A DNA stretch of 64,000 nt from Caldicoprobacter oshimai DSM 21659 (lineage in GTDB: Bacteria > Bacillota > Clostridia > Caldicoprobacterales > Caldicoprobacteraceae), in NCBI GenBank assembly GCA_000526435.1, contig JAGB01000001.1, positions 186,001 to 250,000 on the forward strand, given 5' to 3'. How positions within the stretch are numbered: position 1 is the first letter of the stretch; every line of letters starts with the position of its first letter. Position numbers and translations under genes: made by a program. The notes under the pieces are model-generated. The model saw nothing but the letters and a program-made list of their open reading frames with translations. It had not been told where the DNA came from and did not search any database. Positions 43,997-52,100 of this stretch are shown piece after piece.

Positions 43997-45042
43997 ATCA
44001 CCCGCGCGGCCATGCGGCGCTTTTCATCGCTGATAGCGGCGTAATGCTTGCGCGTTGTGTTGACGTCTTTGTGGCCCAGCACGTCGGCCACCAGGTATAT
44101 GTCGCCGGTTTCGCGGTAGAGGGTGGTGCCATAGGTGCTTCTAAGCTTGTGCGGAGATATGTTTTTAAGCGGGGATACCAATTTTGCGTACTTTTTAACT
44201 AGATTCTGTACCGCACGGTTGCTTATCCTGCGCCTCTGAAGGGATAAAAACAGCGCATCCTCGTGTCCGGGCAGGGCTTCAATTTTTTTTCGCTCCTCCA
44301 GGTACTCCAGCAGCGCTTTTCTGACTTCATCTCCGAAGTAAAGGATTACCTGGTTACCTCCCTTGCGGGTAACCCTGAAGCCGTTTACGCTGAAATCCAA
44401 ATCGGATATGTTGAGGCCCACGCACTCGCTTATGCGTATGCCTGTACCCAGGAATACTGTCAAAATGGTTATATCCCTGAGCCTGGTGTACTGGTGATAG
44501 CGTTTCTGCCTTTCGGTCAGCCCTTCTCCGGTTTCAACGGTATCCAACAACCGGGCCACTTCGTCAGGTTCAAGGCGAATGATGGGCTTTTCGTGAATCT
44601 TGGGGAGGTCGACCAGCGCGGCCACGTTTTTGTCCAGCTTTTCGTTCTTAAAGTAATAGGCAAAAAACGAGCGCAGGGCAGACAGCTTGCGGGCTTTGCC
44701 GGGCTCGTGGTTTTGATGCTCGACATCCGGAGCAGAAGGCCTGCTGTAATAGGTGAGGTATTCGAGGAACATCTCGATATGGACGGCTTTGACGCGGTTT
44801 AAGTCTTCCAGGGTAAATCGCGAAAAAGGGGTTATGTGGCTAAATTCCTCTACTTGAGACGTTAGAAACTCGAAAAATAGCCTCAAGTCGTAAGCATAGT
44901 TTATTCGTGTGAGTATGGAAGTGTTGGGCTCAATGGCACGGAAGAAATCCCTGCAAAATTCGGGAAGTTCCTGCAGAACAGCCCTCAGCTTTAATATGTT
45001 TTGCTGGTTCTGTTGTGCACTGAATGGTTTTTGCTCAGACAC
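43978..45042 (-). CDS. Tyrosine recombinase (XerC/D-like integrase) beside the SOS genes
   Basis: The 354-residue protein has an N-terminal SAM-like DNA-binding domain (about 28-135) and a catalytic domain. The full catalytic set can be read: Arg203 (GTGIRISE), Lys227 (RVTRKGGNQ), His298 and Arg301 (SPHKLRST), His324 (LGHKDV) and nucleophile Tyr334 (KHYA). It is therefore likely active. The start is GTG 45042 with GGGAGG nine bases upstream. It is convergent with, and overlaps by four bases, the yneA-like gene. No att sites, phage genes or inverted repeats flank it. It may be a chromosomal Xer-like enzyme or a domesticated integrase. Confidence 0.9.
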   Translation of the reverse strand: MSEQKPFSAQQNQQNILKLRAVLQELPEFCRDFFRAIEPNTSILTRINYAYDLRLFFEFLTSQVEEFSHITPFSRFTLEDLNRVKAVHIEMFLEYLTYYSRPSAPDVEHQNHEPGKARKLSALRSFFAYYFKNEKLDKNVAALVDLPKIHEKPIIRLEPDEVARLLDTVETGEGLTERQKRYHQYTRLRDITILTVFLGTGIRISECVGLNISDLDFSVNGFRVTRKGGNQVILYFGDEVRKALLEYLEERKKIEALPGHEDALFLSLQRRRISNRAVQNLVKKYAKLVSPLKNISPHKLRSTYGTTLYRETGDIYLVADVLGHKDVNTTRKHYAAISDEKRRMAARVIKLRED

Positions 45043-45112
45043 AGGGAAAGACCTCCCTTACGGTTTAATTTAACAATACTCTTCGTAAAACTTGTATTTT
45101 GCGCATAGTTAT

Positions 45113-45607
45113 TTATCCCTCACATTGGCTTTTCCCTTCTTCAGTCTGAGAAGCATTTTGAGCCTTTTTGGAAGTGGCCTGTTTGATGGCCAATCTGGCC
45201 AGTTCATCGCAGCGATTGTTCTTTTCATCATCGCTGTGTCCCTTTACTTTAATCCACTGTACTTTGTGGATGGAGCTAAGCTCGATAAGCCGCTTCCACA
45301 AATCCTGATTGGCCACCGGCTGCTTGTTGGAGGTTTTCCAATTTTGTTGCTGCCATTTATTTATCCAGCCCTTATCAAACGCATCAAACAGATACGCGCT
45401 GTCGGTATAGATCTTAACCATGCACGGCTCTTTCAGCATTTCAAGGGCTTTTATGGGCGCCATCAGCTCCATGCGGTTGTTGGTGGTGTTTTCCTCGTAG
45501 CCATATATTTCCTTTTCAATGCCCTTGTATGACAGTATGGCCGCCCAGCCACCCGGGCCGGGGTTACCGCTACAGGCTCCATCAGTGTAGATTATAACCT
45601 CTTTCAT
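45113..45607 (-). CDS. rnhA: Ribonuclease HI
   Basis: RNase H degrades the RNA of RNA-DNA hybrids. The four acidic residues are visible: Asp in YTDGACSGNPG (residue 9), Glu in NRMELMAPI (about 47), Asp in IYTDSAYL (about 69) and Asp in NNRCDELAR (about 133). The protein has 164 residues with a short charged tail after the core. Its ATG overlaps the stop codon of proC (ATGA), so the two are one transcript. Confidence 0.95.
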   Translation of the reverse strand: MKEVIIYTDGACSGNPGPGGWAAILSYKGIEKEIYGYEENTTNNRMELMAPIKALEMLKEPCMVKIYTDSAYLFDAFDKGWINKWQQQNWKTSNKQPVANQDLWKRLIELSSIHKVQWIKVKGHSDDEKNNRCDELARLAIKQATSKKAQNASQTEEGKSQCEG

Positions 45608-46458
45608 CTTGTTTTTTCATCCTTCACATGGTTTATGGTTTTTCCCAGTGCTTGTGACTTGAGGGCGCACGCGTTCACCGCTTCGATGACGGCCCCGCGG
45701 AATCCTTGTTTTTCCAGATGGCGTACTGCCTCTATGGTTGTGCCTCCAGGTGAAGACACCATATCCTTGACCTCGCCGGGGTGTTTCTCCCATTCTGACA
45801 GCAGCCTGGCGGTCCCAATGACGGTCTGAATGGCCATCCTATATGCCAGATCTCTGGGCAGGCCGGCCAGCACTCCTCCATCTGCCATGGCCTCTATAAA
45901 CATGGCCACATATGCCGGGCCACTCCCGCTCACAGCGGTGACAGCATCCATGAGGTTTTCCGGCACCTCCTCAACTTTACCGAGAGAATGCAGTATCTCC
46001 TTTACTGCCTCCAATTCTTTCGGTGAAAGGTCATGGTTTGTGCACAGCGCCGTCATGCCCTCCCCTACCAAAGCCGGGGTGTTTGGCATGGTACGTACCA
46101 CTTTACACCTGCCACCTATAAGCTGCTTTATGAAATCAACGCTGATCCCAGCGGCTATTGAGATGAGTATGTGCCTTTCCTCAAGGCAATCCTTTATCTC
46201 AAGCAGCACTTTGCTGTATGTATTGGGTTTAACAGCCAGGATGACGATGTCACTGTTTGATACCACCTGGCAATTGTCCTTTGCCGTGCGTATCCCCAGT
46301 TCGGCCGACAACCTGTTCAGCTTATCCAGGTCTACATCGAAAGCACATATGTTATTTGGATGTACGATGCCACAAGTTATGACCCCTCTCATGATGGCGC
46401 TTGCCATATTGCCGGCACCTATAAAGCCCAAACTGTAACTCTTCCTTTCTTCGGGCAT
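45604..46458 (-). CDS. proC: Pyrroline-5-carboxylate reductase
   Basis: ProC makes proline from pyrroline-5-carboxylate with NAD(P)H. The Rossmann motif GFIGAGNMASAIMRG lies at residues 11-25, AVKPNT near 80 and the C-terminal signature VSSPGGTTIEAVRHLE near residue 237. The protein has 284 residues. ATG 46458 is preferred over the upstream in-frame TTG at 46491, since GGAGGAGG lies between the two. It has its own promoter divergent from the tRNA-Trp promoter. Confidence 0.95.
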   Translation of the reverse strand: MPEERKSYSLGFIGAGNMASAIMRGVITCGIVHPNNICAFDVDLDKLNRLSAELGIRTAKDNCQVVSNSDIVILAVKPNTYSKVLLEIKDCLEERHILISIAAGISVDFIKQLIGGRCKVVRTMPNTPALVGEGMTALCTNHDLSPKELEAVKEILHSLGKVEEVPENLMDAVTAVSGSGPAYVAMFIEAMADGGVLAGLPRDLAYRMAIQTVIGTARLLSEWEKHPGEVKDMVSSPGGTTIEAVRHLEKQGFRGAVIEAVNACALKSQALGKTINHVKDEKTR

Positions 46459-46502
46459 CGCTATTCTTCTTTCCTCCTCCCAGATAAACAAGCCTTTTTA
46501 GA

Positions 46503-46533
46503 GATTATATCATAAAAAACGGTACAAGTGTCA
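46503..46533 (-). promoter_or_regulatory. proC-rnhA promoter
   Basis: On the minus strand TTGACA (46533-46528) and TATAAT (46508-46503) are separated by 19 bases, with a TG one base before the -10. The long spacer is offset by the extended -10. Confidence 0.65.
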
Positions 46534-46586
46534 AATTAAAAGAAATTTTTGCTCAAAAATGGGCAAAAATAAGATTGATAGGGTTC

Positions 46587-46615
46587 TTGACTTAGGAAAA
46601 CAAATATCATATAAT
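46587..46615 (+). promoter_or_regulatory. tRNA-Trp promoter
   Basis: TTGACT (46587-46592) and TATAAT (46610-46615) have a 17-base spacer, 24 bases before the tRNA. Confidence 0.9.
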
Positions 46616-46638
46616 AATAGACGTCACGGGGGTGATAT

Positions 46639-46714
46639 AGGGGAGTAGCTCAATTGGTAGAGTAGCGGTCTCCAAAACCGTTGGTTGCGGGTTCGAGTCC
46701 TGCCTCCCCTGCCA
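46639..46714 (+). tRNA. trnW: tRNA-Trp (anticodon CCA)
   Basis: The acceptor stem AGGGGAG (46639-46645) pairs with CTCCCCT (46704-46710), followed by discriminator G and an encoded CCA. The D-arm starts GCTC, the anticodon stem is GCGGT/ACCGT with CCA at 46672-46674, and the T-arm contains GGTTCGAGTCC. This single tRNA has its own promoter and terminator. Confidence 0.97.
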
Positions 46715-46753
46715 AAAAAGGAAAGGAGTGAGAAACCACTCCTTTCCTTTTTT
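46714..46753. terminator. Terminator directly abutting tRNA-Trp, possibly bidirectional
   Basis: A 17-bp perfect stem (46714-46730 with 46737-46753) with a 6-base loop starts on the final A of the encoded CCA. A6 and T6 runs at its ends allow termination of the tRNA (+). They could also terminate purB transcripts (-), since purB has no other visible terminator. Confidence 0.9.
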
Positions 46754-46889
46754 ATTTTTTATTTCTTTTTTAGCGGGAATCGACACTAAATTTCTCGCCT
46801 TAATACGGCTTTGCGACCATATGGGCTGGGATTGCTCAACTGCCGGACTAATATACTGCAAAATATAAAATTACTTCTCAAGTACAAGG
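46754..46889. other. Gap between the tRNA terminator and purB
   Basis: These 136 bases contain T-rich sequence and no supported gene. A minus-strand frame across the tRNA is an artefact of tRNA antisense sequence. Confidence 0.6.
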
Positions 46890-48326
46890 CTACACATCAA
46901 GTTCTATCTTGCCGCCAATCAATTCCCTGTTGCGCTCCAGTATGGGCTTTATATGTTGTGATATAAACTCCTCTACCTGTTGTGGCGCTCTTCCCACGAA
47001 ATTGCGGGGATCCATTATACGGTTTATCTCTTCCCGATCCAGCTTGAAGGCAGGGTCGTTGGCGATGAGCTCCAAGAGGTTGTTGTCCTCTCCTAGAGCT
47101 TTAACCATCTTTGCCGCCTCCATGGAGTACTGCCTAATCCTTTCGTGCAGCTCCTGGCGATCTCCGCCTCTTTTTACAGCTTCCATTAGGATGTATTCGG
47201 TGGCCATAAACGGCAGCTCCTCCCTGATCCTCCGCTCAATAACCTTTGGATACACCACCAGGCCGCTGGCTATGTTGATATAGATGTTCAAGATTGCGTC
47301 CACAGCCAGGAAGCATTCGGCTATGACTATACGCCTGTTGGCCGAGTCATCCAACGTCCTCTCAAGCCACTGGGTGGAAGCGGTGATGGCCGGATTTAAT
47401 GCATTGACCACCACATACCTTGCCAGAGAGCACATCCTCTCTGCCTTCATCGGATTTCGCTTGTACGCCATCGCCGATGAGCCTATCTGTTTTTCACCAA
47501 ACGGCTCTTCAAGCTCTTTCAGGCTCTGCAGCAAGCGCAGGTCGTTTCCAAATTTATACGCGCTTTGGGCTATCGAGCTCAGCAGGTTCAATATTCTGCT
47601 ATCGAGTTTCCTTGGATAGGTTTGGCCGGTAACAGGGTAAGCGCGATCAAATCCCAGTTTTTCAAGAACTTTTCTCTCGAGAAGCTTTACCTTTTCATGG
47701 TCGCCGTCAAACAGTGTAAGAAAGCTTGCCTGTGTACCTGTGGTGCCTTTAACTCCGCGAAGCCGTATGCTGCTCCACACCTGTTCCCACTCTTCCAGGT
47801 CAAGCATGAGGTCCTGAAGCCACAGACATGCCCTCTTCCCCACCGTCGTCAGCTGCGCCGGCTGAAAATGCGTGAATCCCAGGGTTGGCATATCCTTGTA
47901 CTTTAGGGCAAACTCGGATAAGTAGTGCATGCAGGTTAAAAGCTTGCTCTTTATGATGTTGAGCCCATCCATCATTATGAGGATATCGGTATTATCGGTC
48001 ACATAACAGCTTGTGGCACCAAGGTGTATGATGGGCCTTGCTTTGGGACACTGCTCACCGTAAGCGTGAACGTGGGCCATGACGTCGTGGCGCACCTCTT
48101 TTTCCTTGCGCTGTGCCACGTCGTAGTTAATGCAGTCCTGATGAGCTTTCATCTCGTCTATCTGTTCTTGCGTGATGTTGAGCCCCAGTTCTTTCTGGGC
48201 TTCGGCCAGCGCTATCCACAGCCTGCGCCATGTCCTGAATTTCTTGTCATCCGAAAAATTCTCCAGCATCTCTTTTGAAGCGTATCTGGTTATGAGCGGA
48301 TTCTGATATATCTGGTGCGACTCCAT
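46890..48326 (-). CDS. purB: Adenylosuccinate lyase
   Basis: PurB acts twice in purine synthesis, on SAICAR and on adenylosuccinate. The fumarase/aspartase superfamily regions are visible: HLGATSCYVTDNTD near residue 85, TLGFTHFQPAQLTTVGKR near 140 and the signature loop QIGSSAMAYKRNPMKAE near 290. At 478 residues it resembles the longer eukaryote-like PurB form found in a subset of Clostridia rather than the 430-residue Bacillus form. ATG 48326 gives the best spacing from AAAGGGG; an ATG at 48332 is only three bases from that site. No PurR box was seen. Confidence 0.95.
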   Translation of the reverse strand: MESHQIYQNPLITRYASKEMLENFSDDKKFRTWRRLWIALAEAQKELGLNITQEQIDEMKAHQDCINYDVAQRKEKEVRHDVMAHVHAYGEQCPKARPIIHLGATSCYVTDNTDILIMMDGLNIIKSKLLTCMHYLSEFALKYKDMPTLGFTHFQPAQLTTVGKRACLWLQDLMLDLEEWEQVWSSIRLRGVKGTTGTQASFLTLFDGDHEKVKLLERKVLEKLGFDRAYPVTGQTYPRKLDSRILNLLSSIAQSAYKFGNDLRLLQSLKELEEPFGEKQIGSSAMAYKRNPMKAERMCSLARYVVVNALNPAITASTQWLERTLDDSANRRIVIAECFLAVDAILNIYINIASGLVVYPKVIERRIREELPFMATEYILMEAVKRGGDRQELHERIRQYSMEAAKMVKALGEDNNLLELIANDPAFKLDREEINRIMDPRNFVGRAPQQVEEFISQHIKPILERNRELIGGKIELDV

Positions 48327-48377
48327 ATCCATTACCCCTTTGATGTAAGTTAGTGGTGGCTTTAAAGGGACTGGACA

Positions 48378-49574
48378 TCAGCCTTCCAGTTCCTTGATGA
48401 AGGCCTCTATTCTACCCAGTCCCTTCTTTATATTATCCAAAGATACGGCGTATGACAACCTGACAAAATTGTCTGCTCCAAACGCTACGCCGGGCACCAC
48501 TGCCACCATCTGCGCATCCAGCAACGCATCAGCAAAGGAGAGAGAACCATCTATGCGCCTACCCTTATAGGTCTTGCCTATTACCTGGCTGATGTTCATC
48601 ATCACGTAGAACGCGCCTTTTGGCATTCTGCAGGATAAGCCGGGTATGGAATTGATCCTTTCAACCATGAACTTCCTTCTTGTGTCAAACTCAGCCACCA
48701 TGGCTTTGACCTCGTCCTTGGGCCCGGTTAAGGCAGCCAGGCTGGCGTATTGCGCTATGGAATTGGGATTGGAAGTGGTATGGCTCTGCACATTGGACAT
48801 TACCTTCACCACGTCTTCATGGGCGGCCGCATATCCTACCCTCCATCCCGTCATGGCGTAAGTTTTTGACACCCCGTTTACCACGATGGTCAAATCCTTT
48901 ATCTCAGGGCCCAGAGAGGCAATGCTTGTGTGCTGCAGGCCATCGTATACCATGGCCTCATATACCTCATCTGATACCACAAACAGCTGATTTTCTACGG
49001 CTATTTCGGCTATGGCTTGAAGTTCAGCGCGCTCATATACGCAGCCACACGGATTGTTCGGGCTGTTTATGACCAAAGCCTTGGTTTTGGGGGTAATGGC
49101 CTTTTTTAGATCTTCGGGCTTTAGCTTGAAATCGTCCTCTTCCCTGGTCTCTACAAAAACCGGAACGCCGTCGGCAAGCCTCACCAGCTCAGGATAGCTG
49201 AGCCAATAGGGCGATGGTATTATGACCTCATCTCCGGGATTCAGTATGGCCTGAAAGGCGTTATAGAGCGAGTGCTTTGCACCATTGGATACGATTATCT
49301 GGCTTGGCTTATAGTCCAGGCCATTATCCTCTTTGAACTTGCGGCATATGGCCTCCTTAAGCTCGGCAATCCCCGCCACGGGTGTATATCGAGTCATGCC
49401 TCGATCGAGAGCCTCTTTTGCCGCTTCTTTGATGAAGGACGGAGTATCAAAATCTGGCTCACCTGCTCCAAAACCTACAACATCCATTCCCTCAGATTTC
49501 ATTTTTTTTGCCTTAGCATCAATCGCAAGCGTCAGAGAATCCGAAATAGACGAGCTTTTCACTGATAACCTCAA
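48378..49574 (-). CDS. aspC: Aspartate-type class I aminotransferase
   Basis: The 398-residue PLP enzyme has the class I signature: VVGFGAGEPDFDTP near residue 34, NSPNNPCG near 170 and the cofactor lysine in VSKTYAMTGWRVGY near 235. It belongs to the thermophile/Bacillus AspB-like subgroup, which transaminates aspartate; prephenate or other amino donors are possible. AAGGAGG precedes the start. It has its own promoter and lies upstream of purB on the same strand with a 51-base gap. Confidence 0.9.
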   Translation of the reverse strand: MRLSVKSSSISDSLTLAIDAKAKKMKSEGMDVVGFGAGEPDFDTPSFIKEAAKEALDRGMTRYTPVAGIAELKEAICRKFKEDNGLDYKPSQIIVSNGAKHSLYNAFQAILNPGDEVIIPSPYWLSYPELVRLADGVPVFVETREEDDFKLKPEDLKKAITPKTKALVINSPNNPCGCVYERAELQAIAEIAVENQLFVVSDEVYEAMVYDGLQHTSIASLGPEIKDLTIVVNGVSKTYAMTGWRVGYAAAHEDVVKVMSNVQSHTTSNPNSIAQYASLAALTGPKDEVKAMVAEFDTRRKFMVERINSIPGLSCRMPKGAFYVMMNISQVIGKTYKGRRIDGSLSFADALLDAQMVAVVPGVAFGADNFVRLSYAVSLDNIKKGLGRIEAFIKELEG

Positions 49575-49629
49575 TTTATATTCCTCCTTAAATGAAGGAT
49601 TAAATAATTAATCTATCATTTTGCAATGT

Positions 49630-49658
49630 ATTATACCATGAATTTGCATTATCGTCTA
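49630..49658 (-). promoter_or_regulatory. Promoter of the aminotransferase gene
   Basis: On the minus strand, TAGACG (49658-49653) and TATAAT (49635-49630) are separated by 17 bases with TGG immediately before the -10, an extended -10. Confidence 0.75.
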
Positions 49659-49667
49659 TGCTTCTAT

Positions 49668-50561
49668 TCATATTTTGTTTTCATCACAGGGTTGTACAGG
49701 TATGTGTTTCTGTGCCAAGCTTTTAAGCTCTTCTATCACGCTGCAGGGAATCTTTATATCGCCCAGCTGGGGCATATCCTCGCCCTTTTCGCCATGATAA
49801 TCGCTGCCACCCGTCACAATAAGGCCATGCTTACGGGCCAGAATCTTATAATGCTCACACTGCTCAGCGGTATGTTTACTGTGAATGGCTTCGATGCCCT
49901 GAACGCCAAGTTCTATGGCCAGCATTGTATGCTTTTGGTCCTTGAGCAAGCCAGGATGTGCCAGCACCGGCACTCCACCTGCATCTTTGATGGTCTTGAT
50001 GCCTTCTTCAAGAGTCAGGCGGTATCTTGGTTCATAAGCCGGGCAGTCAGTTCCAATGTACTTCTCAAAAGCCTCGGCAACATCCTTTACTATACCTTTT
50101 TTAACCAGTACACGGGCAATATGCGGCCTCCCAACGGCACCCTCGGTAACTTCCTGTTCAACCTCTTCAAAGGATATATCGAAATTGTATATCCTCCTTA
50201 GGTTTTCCACCATCTTTTTGGCTCGTGCCCATCTGGCATGGCGTATGGTTGCAAGCATATCCTGAAACCAGGGCAGGTCATAATTGATATAATAGCCAAG
50301 TATGTGGATTTCATCTTCATCGACTTGGGTATTGAGCTCCACGCCAGGGATAACCTGTATTCCCATCTGCTGGCCGGCTGCCATGGCTTCTTTCAAACCG
50401 TCGGTGGAATCGTGGTCGGTAACGCCAATTGCCCTAAGGCCTGCCTGCAGGGCTTGCCTGACCAGCTGCGATGGAGTCAACAGCCCATCGGAAGCTGTGG
50501 TGTGGGTATGTAGGTCGGCAAAACATCTGTTTTTCTCCTTTGTATCAAAGTTGTAAACCAT
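49668..50561 (-). CDS. PHP-domain phosphoesterase (TrpH/RNase AM-like)
   Basis: The 297-residue protein has the PHP metal motifs DLHTHTTASDG near residue 16, GVTDHDSTDG near 46, PGVELNT near 75, VLAHPGL near 200 and GGSDYHGE near 255. E. coli YciV/TrpH-type enzymes are 5'-3' exonucleases or nucleotide 3',5'-bisphosphatases, so such activity is a reasonable guess. ATG 50561 is chosen because AAGGAG lies 8 bases ahead; an in-frame GTG at 50570 overlaps that site. Confidence 0.87.
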   Translation of the reverse strand: MVYNFDTKEKNRCFADLHTHTTASDGLLTPSQLVRQALQAGLRAIGVTDHDSTDGLKEAMAAGQQMGIQVIPGVELNTQVDEDEIHILGYYINYDLPWFQDMLATIRHARWARAKKMVENLRRIYNFDISFEEVEQEVTEGAVGRPHIARVLVKKGIVKDVAEAFEKYIGTDCPAYEPRYRLTLEEGIKTIKDAGGVPVLAHPGLLKDQKHTMLAIELGVQGIEAIHSKHTAEQCEHYKILARKHGLIVTGGSDYHGEKGEDMPQLGDIKIPCSVIEELKSLAQKHIPVQPCDENKI

Positions 50562-50599
50562 GTGCGGCACTCCTTTGTCTATTTTTGATATAATATTGG

Positions 50600-51547
50600 C
50601 TATTTTAATATCTTCTCCATTACGCGCAAAAAGTTGTTATGGCATATCTTGTGCACATCTTCTTCGCTGTAGTTTAATTTAAGTAGTTCTTCTACTATAA
50701 TAGGAAAGCTCTGTGGGCCTTCTATCCCTTGTGGGAGGGTTTCAATGCCGTCGAAGTCCGAACCAAAGGCTATGCAGTCTGTTCCAACCAGGCTAGCAAT
50801 GTATTCTATATGCTTTATTATATCGACGATTCCCGCATCTTCCGTTTTGCTCAAAAAAAGCGGGTAAAAATTTATGCCAATGACTCCGCCTTTTGAGGCA
50901 ATGGCCTTGATCTGCTCATCATCCAAATTTCGGGGGTGCGGACATACCGCTTTGGCATTTGAGTGCGAGGCTATGACTGGCTGCTTGGAGATCTCCATTA
51001 CGTCCCAAAAAGCCTCTTCGGATGCGTGCGATACATCTACAATCATTCCCAGATCGTTCATCGTTTTTACCACTTCCGTGCCAAAAGGGGTGAGGCCATA
51101 CCTGCTATGGGCATCCATAGCAGCGCCTGCTATCTGGTTGCTGTGATTCCAGGTAAGGGTCAAAAGCCTGACTCCTGCCTTGTACAGCACCTCTAAATTG
51201 GATAGGCTGCCTTCTAGCACATCTCCACCTTCCACCGTCAACAGGGCACCGATTTTGCCTGCTTCCAGCGCGTCCTTTGCATCGGCCAGGCGCAGGATAG
51301 GGTGAAAATGAGCAGCGTATGTATCGAGCATCCGTTTGTACCTGTCAATAAGCTGTAATCCGCTGTGTAAGCATTTATCGGTGGACAATGGGTCTATCCA
51401 TACGGCAAAGAACTGGATGCCCACTCTGCCTTCATAAAGCCTTGAGAGGGAAACATGGTTATTATTCGGACATTCCAGGGCGTTTACGTCATCCAGCTTG
51501 CTTATAGTGTCGCAATGGCCGTCTATCACAAAAAATTGGCTGTACAT
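50600..51547 (-). CDS. Membrane (renal-type) dipeptidase, peptidase family M19
   Basis: The 315-residue zinc enzyme has DGHCDTI near residue 9, TVEGGD near 110, LTWNHSNQIAGA near 133, DVSHASEEAFWD near 175 and SHSNAKAVCPHPRN near 198. Together these supply the His, Asp and Glu metal ligands of family M19. Such enzymes cleave dipeptides, including ones with D-residues. No signal peptide is seen, so it is probably cytoplasmic. ATG 51547 is preferred over an upstream in-frame start at 51610 that lies within promoter sequence. The next gene on the strand is the PHP protein, 38 bases downstream. Confidence 0.92.
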   Translation of the reverse strand: MYSQFFVIDGHCDTISKLDDVNALECPNNNHVSLSRLYEGRVGIQFFAVWIDPLSTDKCLHSGLQLIDRYKRMLDTYAAHFHPILRLADAKDALEAGKIGALLTVEGGDVLEGSLSNLEVLYKAGVRLLTLTWNHSNQIAGAAMDAHSRYGLTPFGTEVVKTMNDLGMIVDVSHASEEAFWDVMEISKQPVIASHSNAKAVCPHPRNLDDEQIKAIASKGGVIGINFYPLFLSKTEDAGIVDIIKHIEYIASLVGTDCIAFGSDFDGIETLPQGIEGPQSFPIIVEELLKLNYSEEDVHKICHNNFLRVMEKILK

Positions 51548-51578
51548 GTCCCTTGCTAAACCTCCGGATAATCGATAT

Positions 51579-51630
51579 AATATAAAAAACGGGCCCTCTA
51601 CTTTCAGCATATGTGGATATGGCGCCCGTT
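51579..51630 (-). promoter_or_regulatory. Dipeptidase promoter overlapping a terminator-like hairpin
   Basis: On the minus strand CTGAAA (51607-51602) and TATATT (51584-51579) have a 17-base spacer. The same bases form AACGGGC (51630-51624) that pairs with GCCCGTT (51594-51588) followed by a T-run. This could stop residual read-through from spoVS; the promoter and hairpin uses exclude one another. Confidence 0.4.
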
Positions 51631-51642
51631 GTAAGCTTCAAA

Positions 51643-51675
51643 CAAAAATAAAACCTACCTTGCGGTAGGTTTTAT
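51643..51675 (-). terminator. Rho-independent terminator of spoVS
   Basis: A 12-bp stem (51664-51675 with 51648-51659) has loop GCAA on the minus strand, followed by TTTTGTTTG. The spoVS stop codon (51672-51674) is inside the stem. Confidence 0.9.
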
Positions 51676-51932
51676 CGAGGTTCAACAATCAATTTTATGG
51701 CCGTTCTTTCTTCTCCGTCGATTATGACATCGGTAAAGGCGGGGATGCATATCAGGTCTATGCCGCCAGGTGCTACAAATCCTCTCGCGATAGCTACTGC
51801 CTTTACTGCTTGGTTGATTGCCCCGGCTCCTATTGCTTGAAGTTCGGCCGACCCTCGCTCACGTAAAACCCCTGCTAATGCACCTGCGACAGCGTTAGGA
51901 TTGGATTTGGCTGATACCTTTAATACTTCCAT
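51672..51932 (-). CDS. spoVS: Stage V sporulation protein S
   Basis: The 86-residue protein is a near-canonical SpoVS (MEVLKVSAKSNPNAVAGALAG, then AIGAGAINQAVKAVAIARG). SpoVS is a small Alba-like protein; in B. subtilis it is a sigma-H-dependent regulator acting in sporulation and lateral septation control. It has its own sigma-H-like promoter and terminator, so it is expressed alone. It supports the view that the organism makes endospores, though spoVS also occurs in a few non-spore formers. Confidence 0.97.
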   Translation of the reverse strand: MEVLKVSAKSNPNAVAGALAGVLRERGSAELQAIGAGAINQAVKAVAIARGFVAPGGIDLICIPAFTDVIIDGEERTAIKLIVEPR

Positions 51933-51984
51933 GGTTTGACCCCCTATTGCTTATTTTTTGTTTTGAATGATTCTCTATTTTGTA

Positions 51985-52013
51985 TTATTCTACATTTATT
52001 AAAAAAATCCTTC
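51985..52013 (-). promoter_or_regulatory. Sigma-H-type promoter of spoVS
   Basis: On the minus strand GAAGGATTT (52013-52005) and GTAGAATAA (51993-51985) are separated by 11 bases. This fits the sigma-H consensus RnAGGAwWW and RnnGAATww with normal spacing. It lies about 55 bases before the spoVS start codon. Confidence 0.8.
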
Positions 52014-52060
52014 TTTTTAGCAGTAAATTTCTTGTGCAAAAAACATACAATAATAATGGA

Positions 52061-52100
52061 CCACAAAAAATTTAAAAAGGTGTGACGTATGTCACACCTT
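52061..52100 (-). terminator. Rho-independent terminator of rny
   Basis: A 10-bp stem (52100-52091 with 52086-52077) has loop ATAC on the minus strand, followed by a T-rich tail. It overlaps the rny stop codon (52099-52101). Confidence 0.9.

Noticed and set aside
43978-45042. Prophage or integrative element around the tyrosine recombinase
   Set aside because: Neighbours on both sides are conserved chromosomal genes and no direct repeats or att-like duplications were seen near the gene or the tRNA-Trp gene.
45092-45532. Plus-strand 146-residue hydrophobic frame
   Set aside because: Antisense to rnhA, which has all four catalytic acids; the hydrophobic look is a frame effect.
46607-46861. Minus-strand 84-residue frame with GRQDSNPQPTVLETATLPIELLP-like sequence
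   Set aside because: It is the antisense of tRNA-Trp and its terminator; this type of false protein is common in databases. No ribosome binding site and a real tRNA on the other strand.
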